NCBI RefSeq assembly: GCF_004027225.2
Contig: NC_044277.2
Span: 97,275,552 to 97,339,551 of the forward strand
Source: Strigops habroptila
Lineage: Eukaryota; Chordata; Aves; Psittaciformes; Psittacidae
Direction: 5' to 3'
Length of the DNA: 64,000 nt
Below are positions 35,394 through 48,945 of this stretch, in pieces (positions within the stretch are counted from its first letter, which is position 1; each line of letters opens with the position of its first letter). Under the pieces are notes generated by a model. That model was not told the DNA's origin, did no database searches, and worked only from the letters and a program-made list of their open reading frames with translations. The translations under genes were made by a program, and so were the position numbers.

Positions 35394-37680
35394 GGGCTGA
35401 ACTGAACTCAGAGCAAAGACTGCCCGTCCTGGGGGGGAGGCTGCAGCAGGAGGGAGATGAGTCTGTTCCTGGCTTGCAGTGATCGGGCACCAGCTCCCTC
35501 CTCATCTGTCATCTCACTGGGAACACCCTGGAACTTGGGGCTGCAGGCTTGAACCCAGCAACCTGGATGCTGTCTGGGAGCCGATTCTGCTGAATATTCT
35601 GGTTACGCTCCTTTGTGGAAATGGCTTCTCGTGTTCTGCAACACCCACAAACTGCAACATCCAGCAGTCTGCCCAGGGAGGGGTGGGGAGGCTGCTGGTG
35701 CCATGCCCGTGGGGCTCTGCTGGGACGTGCTGTAAGCAGGGAAGGTATTTTAGTGCCTGTTGGGATTCTTTTTTTTTTTTTTAAATGCTTTATTTTTATT
35801 TAAATACAGTCAAATGAAGCTAATGCTGCTGCAGTCGAATCATCTGGATTGTACTTAAACTTTGTTTCTGCTAAAGGGCAGCCTGCTGTTGGGGGGGTGT
35901 TAATTATTTTTCTCGGCTGCAGTTTTGATTCTGTGGTTTTGCAGCGTAATGCGTCGTGGTGAAGAAAAAATGGGAAATGGTTCATTACAGGTAGAGGTTC
36001 CCAGGTCACTGAACTCCTGTGTTCTGCTCTGGAAGCCTCTTAAAGACAGTCTAAGGGGAAGTTGCTTATTGTACTTAAATATGTTCACCTCCCTTTCTTA
36101 GATTGCTTTATTTCATAGTAATTTGAATTTAGCTGCTGTTTTAGTTCTGTTGCTGGTGTTTCAAAGTAGGAAGGACTTCTGGGAGCTGAGGTGTCTCAGG
36201 TGATCCCAGGAGGGCCAGGTCCCAAAGCTGTTCCCAGGATTCCCAGCAGCACCAATTTACTGTGGCTGTGTATTGTTATCATGAACCGTGTCCAGAAAAG
36301 AGCTCAGCTGTGAGGAACCACGCTAATGATCCTGCACTGGAGGCTGCTCTGAAACCACTCTGCTTTGACTTCAGCTGCTTCTCCAGTAGCTGAAGCACCT
36401 TCTGCCGGGAAAGGCAGGAAACAGAATCAATTCCTGAAGGAAGAGTGTGTCGTACCCTATAGCTGAGTCCTACAAACTGCCCACCTAAAGAAGAGCCTTT
36501 GCTTCTGTGGCACGATAGTGCCTGAACAGCTTTGCTGCTGCTTTTGGTGTTGAAGAAGTGGTTTCAGGGTAAAGCCAGCTGCCTGCTGCAGCAACGCTGT
36601 GATGATTACTGTAGCTCATCTTCCTCACACATGAACTTCCTGGTGGAAGTGTTGCTCCTGAGGCCTAGGAGCACACAGCCCAGGAGCAGCCATGCATCCT
36701 GGAAGCTCTTGGCTCTTTAGCAGAAATCCATGCTTTGCACGGCTTGGCTTGCTCCTCACGAGTTAGTCCTGTGTGTTGCTGTACCTGTTTCAAAAAATAC
36801 TGAAATGGAGGTGACTTATGTGGAATTTTAGCTTGATTTTTTTTAATTTTGTTTTTTTTTTTTTTTTTTTTTTTTTCCTGAACCTGCTCTTAACCTTCGT
36901 AAGAACTGACCGGATGAACCGTGAACTTTCTCATTTAAAAAAAAATAAATTGGATTTTGCTGCCTTCCTTCAAAACTGATTACCTGGAAGGGGGAGATGA
37001 TGCAATGGAGAATTATAATGGTGGTTGCCACATCTCACCTGGAATGTCTGAACCTCTGGAGGAAGCTGGGAGGTGCCAGAGGCATGTGTGTTGGGGGAGG
37101 CTGGCTCCTGGTGCCATGGCAGCACTGTGATGCACCCAAATTGTGCCAAGCCTGAGTGGTAAATAATCAGTTTAGCAAACTGATGTCTGGGCATGATGTC
37201 TGGGTGCGACTTTATATGTGAGTAGTTGCTCCCTGTGAAAGTTTAATGCACCAGTTGTTTGGGAAAAGCAGAGGGAGGCTTGATGCTCTTCTCTGAGGTC
37301 ACTCAGGTGGAGCAAAACCCTTTCAACAATCTGTGACTTTACAGTTGCACTTCCTGTGAATGCCCCTGAATCAGTTTGTCTTCCCAAACTTACTGATATT
37401 TAGGAAATTGACGGTGGAAGAGAAACCCTCAGAAGTACTGAGGGCCAAGAGCCACAGCTGATCTTTGAGGGCTCAGCCATGCCTCTTACCCCTGTGGAGA
37501 TGGACACAAGACCCCTCTTTCTACACCCCACTAGTTCTGTGTGTGCTGTTTTATTAAGAGTCTGGGTGGTGGGGAAGGAGAAGGCTGTGAGATGCTTCCA
37601 GCCAGGATCTGTACCATATTGCCCCACAACTGTAATACACTTGAGGGGGCTAAAAGAATAAAGTACTTAAAATCCAGATG
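35394..37680 (+). terminator. CDC25A 3' UTR with candidate poly(A) signals
   Basis: After the TAA there is a T-run followed by an ATTTTTATTTA AU-rich patch near 35790-35800 and a T25 run at 36852-36876. AATAAA lies at 36944-36949 and again at 37657-37662, the latter followed by TGGTTTGTC. Either could end the transcript, giving a 3' UTR of about 1.6 or 2.3 kb. No other gene is visible here. Confidence 0.5.
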
Positions 37681-38312
37681 GTTTGTCTAACTCGGATAGT
37701 CTCACAGCAGAAGGTGTGCTGGTGGGCTGCTGGGCTTCACCATGGCTTGAAAAGAAACCCTGTGTTGGTAATGGCCTCTTTTGGGTATATTTGTATACCT
37801 GCAGCTGGATGAGAACTGCTCACGACCTTGTGCAGGGGCCTAGGACCCTGGCAGGGCTGGATGGAGCTGGGAAAGCCCAGTTCAGCCCCAGTCCAGGCAG
37901 TTTCCAGCATCCCATCTACACTGCGGAGAGTTGCAGCTCGTTTTTGGATGAGGATCCTTGTTTGTGCTGGATGCTTTCCCAGTGGAGTACCTGAGAGGGC
38001 TATTTTGTTAAGGATGTTAATGGCTTCTGCAGAAAGCATGGGGATGAAGAGCAGGTGGTCAACAATGGGGACACATTAAAAGCCTCACTTAAAATAAGCA
38101 ATGTGGCTTCAAATCCACTGGAGGCTAAAGCGGAGAACTGGGTAGGCTTTATTTTCCTTGCCTCCATCTGTCATCCTTAAAACTGATGTTAAAAGCAGCT
38201 TAAGGCTTCATCAGCCTCTACCATGGGTTCCTGCATGCTCCAAAGCTTCGTGGTTTCTTTCATATTGCTTTACCTTTTGTGGCCTGAAAGGATGCTTGTG
38301 TTATAGAATAGT
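37681..38312. other. Intergenic, nothing recognised
   Basis: Unique sequence without splice-supported exons or repeats. Confidence 0.5.
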
Positions 38313-38377
38313 ATCATAGAATCACAGAATGGTTTGGGTTGGAAAGGACCCTAAAGCTCATCCAGTTCCAACCCCCA
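38313..38377 (-). mobile_element. Short CR1 LINE 3' fragment
   Basis: Starts ATCATAGAATCACAGAATGG and continues GGTTTGGGTTGGAAAGGACC, the reverse of the CR1 3' end. About 65 bp. Confidence 0.9.
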
Positions 38378-38721
38378 ATGGAGGGCTGTGCAATGGCAGT
38401 TCCCGGCCTCTTGGAGCCTATTCCTGTGTCTGTGCTCCTGCCACCAAAGGCAGCTTTCCTGGCAGGCAGCTGCACTCCGTGCCCCTCATGCAGCAGCCCA
38501 GCTGCTGTGAAACCCAACAATTTGCTGTAGTTATTTGTCAAGTGAAGCTGCCCCCACCTGAGGCTTTGCCAGGCCAGGAGGAAGTAGCCTGGGGCAGGAG
38601 CACAGAGTGTGTTAACTGCCTGGCACCCAGCATGGTGAAAGGGCCAAGCAGGGTGCTCTGTGAGGGCTCGAGTGCTACTGGCTTGGGATGAGGCAGAGGG
38701 GCTCAAATGATCAGCTACAAT

Positions 38722-38852
38722 TGTGCAAAGCATTTGATGCTGTCCTGCATGGCATGTCTGTCTCTAAACTGGAGAGACATGGATTTGATGGATGGACCAC
38801 TCGATGGGTAAGGAATTGGCTGGATGGTCACACTCAGAGTTGCAGTAAACTC
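38722..38852 (+). mobile_element. CR1 LINE reverse-transcriptase fragment
   Basis: Matches the CR1 ORF2 segment that normally encodes KAFDTV...[13 protein letters not shown]...WLDG: GTGCAAAGCATTTGATGCTG, then GACATGGATTTGATGGATGG. The same segment recurs at 59950-60080. Degenerate and non-coding. Confidence 0.85.
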
Positions 38853-38904
38853 TGATGAAAATCTTGGCTTTACCTTGATGCAGGCGATGTTTTTTGAAGA
38901 AGAT

Positions 38905-38972
38905 TCATAGAATCAACTATGTTGGAAAAGACCATTAAGATCATCGCTATTAAGTCCAACCATTACCTCAGG
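38905..38972 (-). mobile_element. Short CR1 LINE 3' fragment
   Basis: TCATAGAATCAACTATGTTGG followed by AAAGACCATTAAGATCAT is the reverse of a CR1 3' end, of the same subtype as the copy at 14273. Confidence 0.85.
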
Positions 38973-40177
38973 CCTACATGTGGCTTTTCTGGGCAGAAGC
39001 TGCTTTGTTAAGAAAACTGTTCACTTCTCATCTTGGCATTGGCTTTTAGCGACAAGGGGGACTAAGCTGTCCCCTGGTGAGCTGGTCCATGGGTGGCAGT
39101 GCTGCATAATTCCTAGAAACGTTGGTGCCAGGATTTGGCCAGACTGTCATTTGGGTTTCCTTTGAACTGGAGCTGGTCAGCGGCTGCTCCCACTGGGCTG
39201 TTACTGCGGCTGTGGCACAACCCAGTGCCCTGTAAGCCCTCTCCTGCATGAGGTGACCCTGCTGTGTCACATCCCACCTGCCTTCCCTGTGGTCCACTGG
39301 GACTCCATGGGGAAGTCCTGTCATTGCCTCATCCCTTATCAGAAGCTCTGTGATCCCTGCTCCACTTTGGGCACAGTTACATCCCATCACCAGGGCTGGA
39401 GCCAGGGAGCGTGAGGGGATGGTCCTAGCTTCTGGCTTTGCACCAGTTCCTCTATTTCAGTGTGGCTCTGCTCTGGGGAGTGGGGCCCATTGCCCTCCCT
39501 TCACTGGGAGCAAGGAATGGAGGCTGCCAGCCTGGGTGGAAGGTCCTTGTTAGAGGTCACCAAATCCAGGCAAAGCTGGAAACGAAGCTAATCTCCTGCT
39601 GTCGAGCCAAGCTTCAGGCGTGCTGGAGAAAACTCCGGGTGTGGGTGCCAGCCCTTGGCCTGGCAGCGGCTGCAGTGTGGCTGCATCGGGAAGGCATGCT
39701 GGAGGCCGGGCTGGCTCAACACTGCAGCCCCAGGCGATGGGGCACTGGGCACAGCCATCATGATGCACCCACACCAGGGCTCTCACTGGGGGCACCCCTG
39801 CATCTCCCTGCTGAGACTAGGCATGGGCACAACTCTATGCTGTCAGTGCCAGGCACCACTGAGTCCCTCCATGCTCTTCGTGGGCCCAAGCTGGAGCCGA
39901 GGGGCCCGGGTGGCTGCTGCCTTTTAAGGCTGCTCTGGGTTGATGAATCGGTTGCCAACCTGCGCAGCAGCGCTCAGCAGGCAGTGGCATGCCAGGGGTC
40001 CCGGGTGGGGGGCACAGAGCATCTGCTCAGCATTAAGGAATGATGGGTTTTCCCCAGCAGTGCCCCGTTCTCTTTCCTGCTGGGGCCAGGGCTGCTGTCG
40101 CCCTCCATGCAGCTCTTGCTGCTTCACCCTCAGGCGGCAGCCCCAGCTCTGCCCCGTGTCTTGTTTTAGATGCACAG
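38973..40177. other. Intergenic, nothing recognised
   Basis: GC-moderate unique DNA. An open frame of about 200 codons (39438-40043, +) overlaps others on the opposite strand and has no recognisable domain or codon bias; I do not call it a gene. Confidence 0.45.
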
Positions 40178-40330
40178 AGCTGAGAAGAGAAGGTTCTGGG
40201 GAGACCTTAGAGCAGCTCCCAGTGCCTAAAGGCGACAATAAGAAAGCTGGAGAGGGGCTTTTGACAAGGGCAGGTAGGGACAGGACAAGGGGGAGTGGCT
40301 TTAAACTGAGGGGAGGAAGGGCAGGTGTGA
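40178..40330 (+). mobile_element. CR1 LINE internal fragment
   Basis: AGCTGAGAAGAGAAGGTTCT through GGGCTTTTGACAAGGGCAGG and GGAGTGGCTTTAAACTGAGG follows the CR1 ORF2 C-terminal region in sense. It lacks the 3' end. Confidence 0.85.
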
Positions 40331-41270
40331 AAGGGGAGGCAGCCTCAAGGCACCTCCATATCCCATCTAGGCTTTGCTCCTTGGCTTCATCTCCTGCAAC
40401 AGGGCCGTGCTCACAAATGTTTCAAGATGGCTCAGAGCCTTGGGTGCCTTTGGAGAAGGGGTGTCACTGAGTCACCCGCAGCTTGGCCACTTGGGCCAGC
40501 ACAGGTCTGCCTTTGGGAATCTGATGTGCCTTTGGGGAGCAAAGTGGCTGCAGACAGGAGGTACTGGACCCTGGGTGAGGAGGAGTTTCTGCTTTCCACC
40601 CACAGAAGACGTGTCCCATTTGTTTCTGTTGGATGAACTCTCCAGCAATGTTTGATAGGGCTTAAGGCTCAAGCAAGGAGCCATAAAAAGAGAGAATAAC
40701 ATCAGAAGAGGAAAGTGGAAGGAGGCCAAGAGGAACACAGCCAAGTGCCCTTTCCTTCTTTCTCTTTCGCTGTGCGGGAAATCCCGGAGACTGTGGGCTG
40801 TGTCGCATCCCTGCGCCAGGCGAAACATGGCCCTGACCCTGAATGGCTCTGCCATGAGACAGTAGGGTCCCTATGGCAGATTGGAGGATCCTGGGGGGAG
40901 GGTCAGCCAGAGGAGAGGGGCCCAGGGAAGGAGCTCCCATCTGGAGTCAGGGTGAAACTGCGCTGCAGCTTTCACTCCACTTCAGTGGACGGCTGCATAG
41001 GGTGACTTCTACCATCACATCTTGTGGGATGGGACAGGAAGGTCGGTCCCCAGTGGGATGAGTGTGGTGGCAGCAGAGGAGCCCTGTGGTTGGATCCTGG
41101 GTGTCTCCACAGAAGGAATTAAGCAGGGTGGGGAGGAGACAGAGGCTACTCTGCGGTCATGGGATTAGCATGTGCAAACAACACTGCAGGCCATTGCACA
41201 AGCCTCTTCAAACAAGTGCTGGGTGCCACGTGAAAGTACAATACCCCCTGCTACGCCATAACCAGGTTTC

Positions 41271-41296
41271 CCGCATTATGCTACACCATAATGCGG
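41271..41296. repeat. Perfect 10-bp inverted repeat with 6-nt loop
   Basis: CCGCATTATG at 41271-41280 pairs with CATAATGCGG at 41287-41296 across CTACAC. No element ends or duplications around it are evident. Confidence 0.8.
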
Positions 41297-43152
41297 CAAG
41301 GTTAGTGGCCTTCCTGCATGCTGTGGCTCATCAAACCCTGCACAATCAAACCCTGGTGCTGGTGGTGGGTTGGGAACGGCCAGCTGGGGGGATGCTGGCA
41401 GTTGCCCTGCAGCCAACCCATGTGGCGCCAGGCCTCTGTGCCATCCAGCATGGATCATCTGCCACAGCCTGATGCTGCATGGAGCCTCCCCAAAGAGCTG
41501 AAGCCCCTTTGTGGGCACTGGCTCCTTGTGCCAGGAGATGGCCATGCTGTGCCCCTGGGAGAGGGTAGTGCTGTGGTTCTGGGGTGTGCCCTGGGAACAG
41601 CCCTGGGGCTGCACGGTAATGAGGGATGATCCAGCAGCATCACAACAGTGCTGCAATTCTGGCTCTGTGTGACACTGAGCAACACCGTAATTAGAAGGTG
41701 CCAGCACTGCTGTGGTTCGTCCCTGGTTCACCTCTGCTTCCTCCTCCTGCCGTCCTCCTGCCCAGGGCAGGGGAAGTCCCATTAGCAGGAGCTGGGCCCA
41801 CACAGGTCTCCAACTCAAGCCACCACCCACTGCAGCCCTTCTCATGCAGGTTAAATAGCAGAGCCACACTTTGGGAGGCAGCACTAGGATGGATTCAAAC
41901 CTATCCCACCACCAGCTTAACCAGTTTGGTGTGTGATGAGGTCCTTGTGGGACCCCTGTGCTCATGGGAGCTCTCCAGGCATCACCTCAGTCCCAGGAGA
42001 TTTGGGATCTGCCCCTGCAGAGCAACCTCAAGTGCATTTGGGGCTTTCTTGAGTGCAGAGTTGGTGCCTTGCATGTGGAGGGGCTGAGTTTGGTCCTGGC
42101 TGTTAGCCTGTTGCTGCAGGAGGAGGAGCAGTGCCCCGAACTCCACACTGGAAACAACTGGTCACATCTCTGCCGGTCCCACAGATCTGTGTTCCCCTTG
42201 GCTGCGCCTCTCCCCTCCACCAATCATGGTTGGAATTGGGTAAGAAGTTGGGCCGTTGTTGTGCAAGGCAGATCCACAAACACAGCGCTGCCCAGCCTAG
42301 TTTCCCTGGGAAACCTGGCCAAAAATCAAGGCAGGACTCAGAAGGAAGGACCACCTACCACCTCCATTCCAATGGGAGCTGCAATGCAGGGAGCCCTTCA
42401 GCAGCACACACATCACTGAACCATAGTGCTTGCTAATGAGCTTCTGCACCAATCTGAAGATGCTGCCCATGCACAGGGTGTGCCCTGCAAAAACCAGGGC
42501 GGTGGGAGATGGCACACCACCGAGAAGCTTTTCCCAAAAAAGTGGTCCTGGCTCTGTCCACCATCATGGCTGAGCTGGAAACAGCTGTGCTGAAACAGCC
42601 CACGTCTGGAAACCCACCGCATAAGGACGCCGGGGTGCTCTCAAACAATTGCTGAGGAAGATAATGGGAAGCAGCACAGCCTCTTCAGCTTGTGCAAGCC
42701 TGGGTAGCTGGTGGAATGGGTGCATTGGCTAGGGCCCTTTCTCCCTAGGGATGAAACCCATCCCTAAAGCACAGCACCACACCAGTTAAATCCCAAAGAT
42801 GCTCAGAGGGGGTGAGAGACCAAGGCCCCATGCTGAGTCTCTGTGCATCTGGCACTAGTGTTGTGCAGGCCCTGGAATCCAGAGCTGCCTGTGCTCTCCA
42901 TGGGATGATGGGTGGAGGATCTCCCCTCCTCCCACCCTTGCCAGCTCTAGCACATTCAGAAATCCCTGTTTCTCACCACCAGGCTCATTCCCAGCCCTCC
43001 GCAGACCTCCTCAGCTTCCTGGTTAGCTTTCAGACCACCTCTGAAGACCACTGTGGACAGTGGTCAGACCAAGATATTCCTGATGAAAAGCTGCCCATCC
43101 TTTCCAAGGGAGAGCTCTCATTGCTCCATCCCTGTGTCTCCAGTTACACAAA

Positions 43153-43238
43153 CATCCACAGCCAGCGGAGGGGCAGTGGCCCACCGGGACTTACCCATCC
43201 ACAGCCAGCAGAGGGGCAGTGGTCCACCGGGACTTACC
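43153..43238. repeat. Tandem duplication of a 43-bp unit
   Basis: Two near-identical copies, 43153-43195 and 43196-43238, each beginning CATCCACAGCCAGC and ending CCACCGGGACTTACC, with about two differences. Both copies keep an open frame, but no gene is supported. Confidence 0.9.
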
Positions 43239-46200
43239 CTATGCTGCAGGATTATTTTAGGAATCTTGGAGACAGCAGGGAGCTCATGTCTAGCTGGCAT
43301 CTCCCCTTGCTCCCCCCGGCTGCGCCACTCCAGGGGTAAGAGCAAGAACACACCACGATGGCCTTGCACAGGGGCTGGGGTGACATTTGTCCCCCTCCTT
43401 GGGTCTCACCAGGCTTAGCGAGAGCCAACTGGGGTATGGCTGCAGAGGAGGCATGCAGGGAGCCCTTCTTCAGCTTCACCTCCTGCCCTTGGAGGCTCTT
43501 TCCTCACCTCCAGCTTCTCCAGCTGGAAACTAGCAGGACCCGCTCTTCCCTTGGCTCGGGAAGATTACCAGGGCAGAGCCATCATTTACAGCACCACCTG
43601 CTTAAATGATTGCCCAAAGTCACTCTCTGATTAGCAGCAGCATTGCTTGAGATCACAGTGTTGTGCTACGGGCTGTACATGCACACACACACGCACACAT
43701 AGACATGCACTACAGCTTTGCACAGATGTCTTTTGGATCCTTCTGAGGGGTGTTCAATGCACTGCTATTCCCAGCTGCCCACAGCTCACCCTTTAGCTGG
43801 CTGCTGCACTGGCGGGACTGCCGGAGTAATTCACAATCTAGGTTTTGTCAAGAGCCACAATAGCAGCAAACCTCTGCACCACAGGCTGTGGGGTGCGGAG
43901 TCCTGGGGCTCTCTCCACTCACCAATGCCCTGCTCCTTGCCTGGTCTGACCTCACTCTGCAGCCAGGGCCTGTTCCTAGGGGATTTCACCCCAAACTCCC
44001 ATGAGGCAAGATCTGGTCTCTCATTTCAACCCACCTTTTGTGCTGTGTCAAGAAACCCCGCTGTGGGGTTTGAGGCAGAGAAGGGATCGCTCTCAGTGCC
44101 AGCTCCTCCAGGCATCAGAAACTGCAACAACAGCTCGGAAAGGGGCCAGCAGGAGTGGGGCATTATCTTGAACTGCGGCAGCTGTTTGCAAAACGAACGT
44201 GTGTCCGTGGCCTAGGAGACCGTCTCTTGCCTGGAGAGCCAGCAGTTGAAATAAAGACATTCAGACTGAGGAAACAAAGGCACAATTGTTACTGCCACAG
44301 CATGGACGGGGTTCAAAGAGGCGAGTGGCTGTCATGCACGGAGGCTGTGGTGGAGCCGTCGAGTCCTGGAGGGCTCTTGCACTGCTCTTGGTTGTATGCT
44401 GCTAAACAGCAGCTGGAGTTCATGGAAAACAATTCCCCAATGCCCCTTACAACACCAGGAAGCTCCCTGATTCTGAGCATGGAGACTGGCTGGCAGTGCC
44501 TGTGCTGGCAGTGGGTACCAGAACAGGGAGAGCAACCCTGCAGCTGCTGGGAGAGGCAGGTTCCAGTGGGATTGTGACTGAGGGAGAAGCACGGGGTTTG
44601 GCTCACGGGTGCTGGGATTGGAAGAGAAACAACCATCTATGCCTCATAGGAAAATGCTCCGGGAATTTCTGCGTGGGCTTTGCTGGATGCCGCAGACCTG
44701 CTGACCCCAGGCTGTGCCGATGCTCAGGCCCTGTGAGATGGGGAATTGCCACATGTAACTTGAAGGCTGTATCTGCCATGCTCTCTGTCTTCATTGCTGG
44801 CTGCCTATCAAGCTGCTGTGCATGCTCAAAGCCTCCATGTTGTGCCTGGGATCCTGGCCGGGGACTGTGGGATGCTCAGGTCTGCCCTTTACTTAATCAG
44901 TCAGCCTTTGTGAAGGAAGGTGGTCTGCCCGGAGCCCCCAGGCACATGCAGACCCTCATCCTGCAGAGCGCTCCAGTGCTCAGGCTGTGATGGGCTGAGA
45001 TCACACATGGGCTCCTGAGCAGCTCTGGCTACCCTGGGTATCCCTGTTTGGATGCACATTGGTGTTTAGGTGAGTCATTGAGCCTCAGGGCATTACTCAC
45101 CCTCTAACACATACTCCACTTTGTTGAGATAATGTTGCTTCTGCCTGATGGAGCATCTTTCCATGAGCCCTGCCCCTGCTGCAGTGGGCTGGTGCAGCAA
45201 AGCCAAGCGGAGCAGCATGGACCCCAAGCTGTGCTGAGCATGGCTGAATACCACTGGGAATTTGCAGCAAGCTGGACATTTCATACCCATGAAGCAGGAG
45301 CTGGACTTGGAGCCAGATGCTCTTGTGCTGCCTCTTTTCTTCCCCAGATGGATGCACGAGTCCTTTTTGTCAGAAACATGTTTGTGGGAAGTCAAGAGCA
45401 GTGAGTCTGGACTGGAGCCTGGGCTCTGGCCCAGGGCTGCTCGGCTGCAGAGGGAACATTCACAGACACAGGCAGCTGGCGGGTGGCAGGAAACGCTGGC
45501 TGCTACATGTATTCACACCCTCCCGCGTGTTAGCTGGGATGCAATAAGAAAGTCTGAGAAAAACAAAACAGTTTAGTAGGCCTTAAAGTAGCTTCCTTTC
45601 CCATTTCTGCAGCTAAGCATTCATATTCTGCTTTTGGCTAAAACTGAGTAGGAGCTTCCATGCCTTGCTGAATACTTTGGTGGCAAAATTAGGGTTCAGA
45701 TTATTTTTCTTCCTCCTGGAAAAGATGAGGAGACCCCTGCACAGTGAGCTGGGCTCTCTTTCCTCCCGTGCCACAGGACAGCTAGAATAGACTTTTCTTT
45801 CTCTAGAATGATGTTGCTATTGACAAAAGTATGTAGATACCAACCCACTCATAAATAACTCAGTTATTTCCAAACAGAGCTGGTCTTTGCCATAGTTTCC
45901 TCCAGTCCCCTGTGCAATCAGGCTGCCTCTGTGCTGTGGCGAGCATTGTTCTGCGCTCCAGTAGACCAGGCCTATCAAGAACTGCTTCTGCAGCAGATCT
46001 CCAGGCAGCCAGCTCATCCAGGGCTGGATTTCAGTTGAGTCACGGTATCAGGTTGCTCAAAGCATCCATTACAAGACATTTTAATCAGCCTAGGAGGAGA
46101 AACTGTTCCAGTTGAAAAGAACAAAATACCTCAGACCTTCGTGGCTCAGCTGCATACACAGGGGCTTTCAGTATATAGCACTTCAAGGAGTCCAGGAGAC

Positions 46201-46358
46201 ACTGAGATTTACCATATTCTCTCCCCACCATAACCAATGCCCCAGGGCACTTTCCTGTTTCACCGAACTTCCACTGAGATGAATTTCAATATTCAAGTAA
46301 CAGCAGCCAAGATTTGTACAAATAGTACTACTAAAATATTTGTACGAATGGTAGTACT

Positions 46359-46634
46359 CATAGAATCACAGAATCACAGACTGGTTTGGGTTGGAAGGGA
46401 CCTTAAAGACCATCTAGTTCCACCCCCCTTCCCACGGGCGGGGACACCTTCCACTAGAGCAGGTTGCTCCAAGCCCCGTCCAGCCTGGCCTTGAACACTG
46501 CCAGGGATGGGGCAGCCACAGCTTCTCTGGGCAACCTGTGCCAGGGCCTCACCACCCTCACAGGGAAGAACTTCTGCCTCACATCTCATCTAAATCTCCC
46601 CTCTGTCAGTTTAAAGCCATTCCCCTTGTCCTCA
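46359..46634 (-). mobile_element. CR1 LINE 3' fragment
   Basis: Starts CATAGAATCACAGAATCACA and runs through GGTTTGGGTTGGAAGGGACC to TTAAAGCCATTCCCCTTG, the reverse of the CR1 3' region. Closely similar to the copies at 12573 and 48462. Confidence 0.95.
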
Positions 46635-48461
46635 TAATCCTTAATGGTGTTTACATGCCTGGCTGGACAAACTGGGCAAGAGGTACTTTTCAGCAAACCT
46701 CAAGCCTTGTTTCCACAGATGTGGGATGTTCAAGGTGAAGAAAATAGCTGCAGGCATGAAAGCCCTGGCCTTTTTAGAAATGTGGTGTTTGGCAGCATCC
46801 TGAATCCTTTCCTTCTAACACCCTTGTCATTTCTCTAGCTACCCTTCTCCCCATTGCTCAGTGGTGAGTGGTGACCTGCCGCACGGTGGTCTTTGTTGAT
46901 GACAGAGAGCAACGTCATCTACTCATTTTCAAGAACGCCTTATGAGGAAACAATAGTAGCAATCCTGTACTGCACATCATTATACATATGTATATGCATA
47001 AAATAGCTATTTTATGCTGTCTCTTTGCTTAGCAGCTTTAAACACTTCAAAATTAATGGCCCGTAAATATTAGAACCAGACATAATCACTGCAAGACTCC
47101 GCTGAAAGAGCTCTGTCCTGGAGTGAGCCTCTGCACAACATCAGGATGTCATTTCTGGTATTTTATTCAGCTCCCTTCAGCTGTCCTGGCAGGATAGAAG
47201 ATTTTCATTTATTTTTTTTTTAAATCAGTTTTTAAACATTAGTGTTTAAAAATATGCTGATTGTTTTCGGCTAAGTGTATTTTCAGTAATAAATAAATGG
47301 CAATGAAACAGCGAAGCATCCCATTTGTGCGCTTCTTGGTTTTGTGCAGCAGGTCGCTGACACACCAGCCTTCCCTTAACAATGGACTTCCTTTTTTTTG
47401 AACTGTTCTTGCAGTTTTGGCCTGATTTTCCTCTCTGAACAAGAGGCTGTCTGTTGTCAACTGCGAGAAGAGAGATTATCTCTCCATTCTTCATGCCTGA
47501 GCATTCTGGCTGGGAAGCCCCAAGGGATTACCACAGGATCACTTGGTAATAAATAGCCATATTTGTAATATTTGGTTACAAATCACATTGTAATACTCTT
47601 TAATAACTGGGCATGTTTACCATATAAACACAGACTTTCTCTTTCATCACAATCCCTCCAAGATTTCTTCCTACCTATCTTTTAATCTAACTCTATGAGA
47701 AACCCTAGAAACAACACTTACATTGATGTTCTTTCATCATACTGCCAAATGAAGTTGGCGGTTCTCTCCTCCCAGACTAAAGCCTGATTCTGTGGCTGCA
47801 CACGCGAAGTTTGGGACGAAACCTTGTCAGCAAAGCCATCAGCAAAGATAAAAAATACCTATTTCACTTGCAGTTTTCCTCAGTGAGCAGGCACCATCAC
47901 TGCAAGGGAATGACAGGATTTGGAAGCTGTGTGGACTCAGGTGGCTCCGATTCCTCTGATCTCCCCAGCTCCAGCCGTTTCTCCCCCGCAGCCACTGTAA
48001 CATACAGCACAGGGACCTGGGTTGTGTTTACTGCCTGAATATGGCCCGACAGGCTTAACCAGAAGGCTAGCAGAGTTTGTTTCCATTTCTGAGTAAGTCA
48101 GGAAAGTTTCTTCAGTGGCCACCTGGCCAATTTTAAGTATTCCTTTGCTCTCCCAGTGCTTAAATCTCTTGTTTCATGACTAAGGTTTAAAACTGGTGAG
48201 AAAAAGCAATGCCTAGCTGCTTCTGTCCCAGACAACAACAAAAAAGTGCATTTTTGGAGACAGTGATTCTTTAGTTAATTTAGGGCAGCAATAATTAAAC
48301 TCACAGCCTTTTGCCCAGTAAAGAAGGGAAATCAGGTGCACTACAGCCCTTCTGTCCACTTTCCCTTTGAGACTATGGCCCTGATCCCATCCCACAGTAC
48401 CTGAAGAGCCTGTCTAGCAGCAATCCAAACAGGCCCTTTTCTGCTCTTCGTCCTCGTCATA
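46635..48461. other. Intergenic, nothing recognised
   Basis: AT-richer unique DNA. No exon or repeat is supported. Confidence 0.5.
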
Positions 48462-48945
48462 TCATAGAATCACCGAATTATTTGGGCTAGAAGGGACCTT
48501 GAAGCTCATCCAGTTCCAACCCCCTGCCAGGGGCAGGGACACCTTCCACTAGAGCAGGTTGCTCCAAGCCCTGTCCAACCTGGCCTTGAACACTGCCAGG
48601 GATGGGGCAGCCACAGCTTCTCTGGGCAACCTGTGCCAGGGCCTCACCACCCTCACAGGGAAGAACATAACCCTAAAGGTCTTATCTAAATCTCCCCTCT
48701 GTCAGTTTAAAGCCATTCCCCCTTGTCCTATCCCTACCTGCCCTTATTGAAACAGCAAATAGGGATAGGACAAAAACTGTCCCTACCAGCTTTATTGTTG
48801 GCGTGTTTAGGCACTGGAAGCTGCTCTAAGGTCTCCTTGGAGCCTTCTCTTCTCCAGGCTGAACAAGCCCAGCTCTCTCAGCCTGTCTCCATAGCAGAGG
48901 TGCTCCAGCCCTCAGAGCATCTTCGTGGCTTCCTCTGGACTCCCA
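48462..48945 (-). mobile_element. CR1 LINE 3' fragment
   Basis: Starts ATCATAGAATCACCGAATTA and runs to CATCTTCGTGGCTTCCTCTG, the reverse of about 480 bp of CR1 3' sequence. 5'-truncated. Confidence 0.95.

Larger units (their letters stand above)
40331..46358. other. Intergenic, no gene recognised
   Basis: Six kilobases of unique DNA with many overlapping open frames under 235 codons and no known domain or splice chain. It contains a 10-bp hairpin (41271-41296), a 43-bp tandem duplication (43153-43238) and a short CA stretch near 43681-43706. Confidence 0.45.

Noticed and set aside
39438-40043. 201-codon open frame on +
   Set aside because: It overlaps several other frames on both strands, has low-complexity composition and no known motif.
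41271-41296. Hairpin as the end of a miniature transposon
   Set aside because: Only a 10-bp stem, no second terminal repeat and no target duplication seen.
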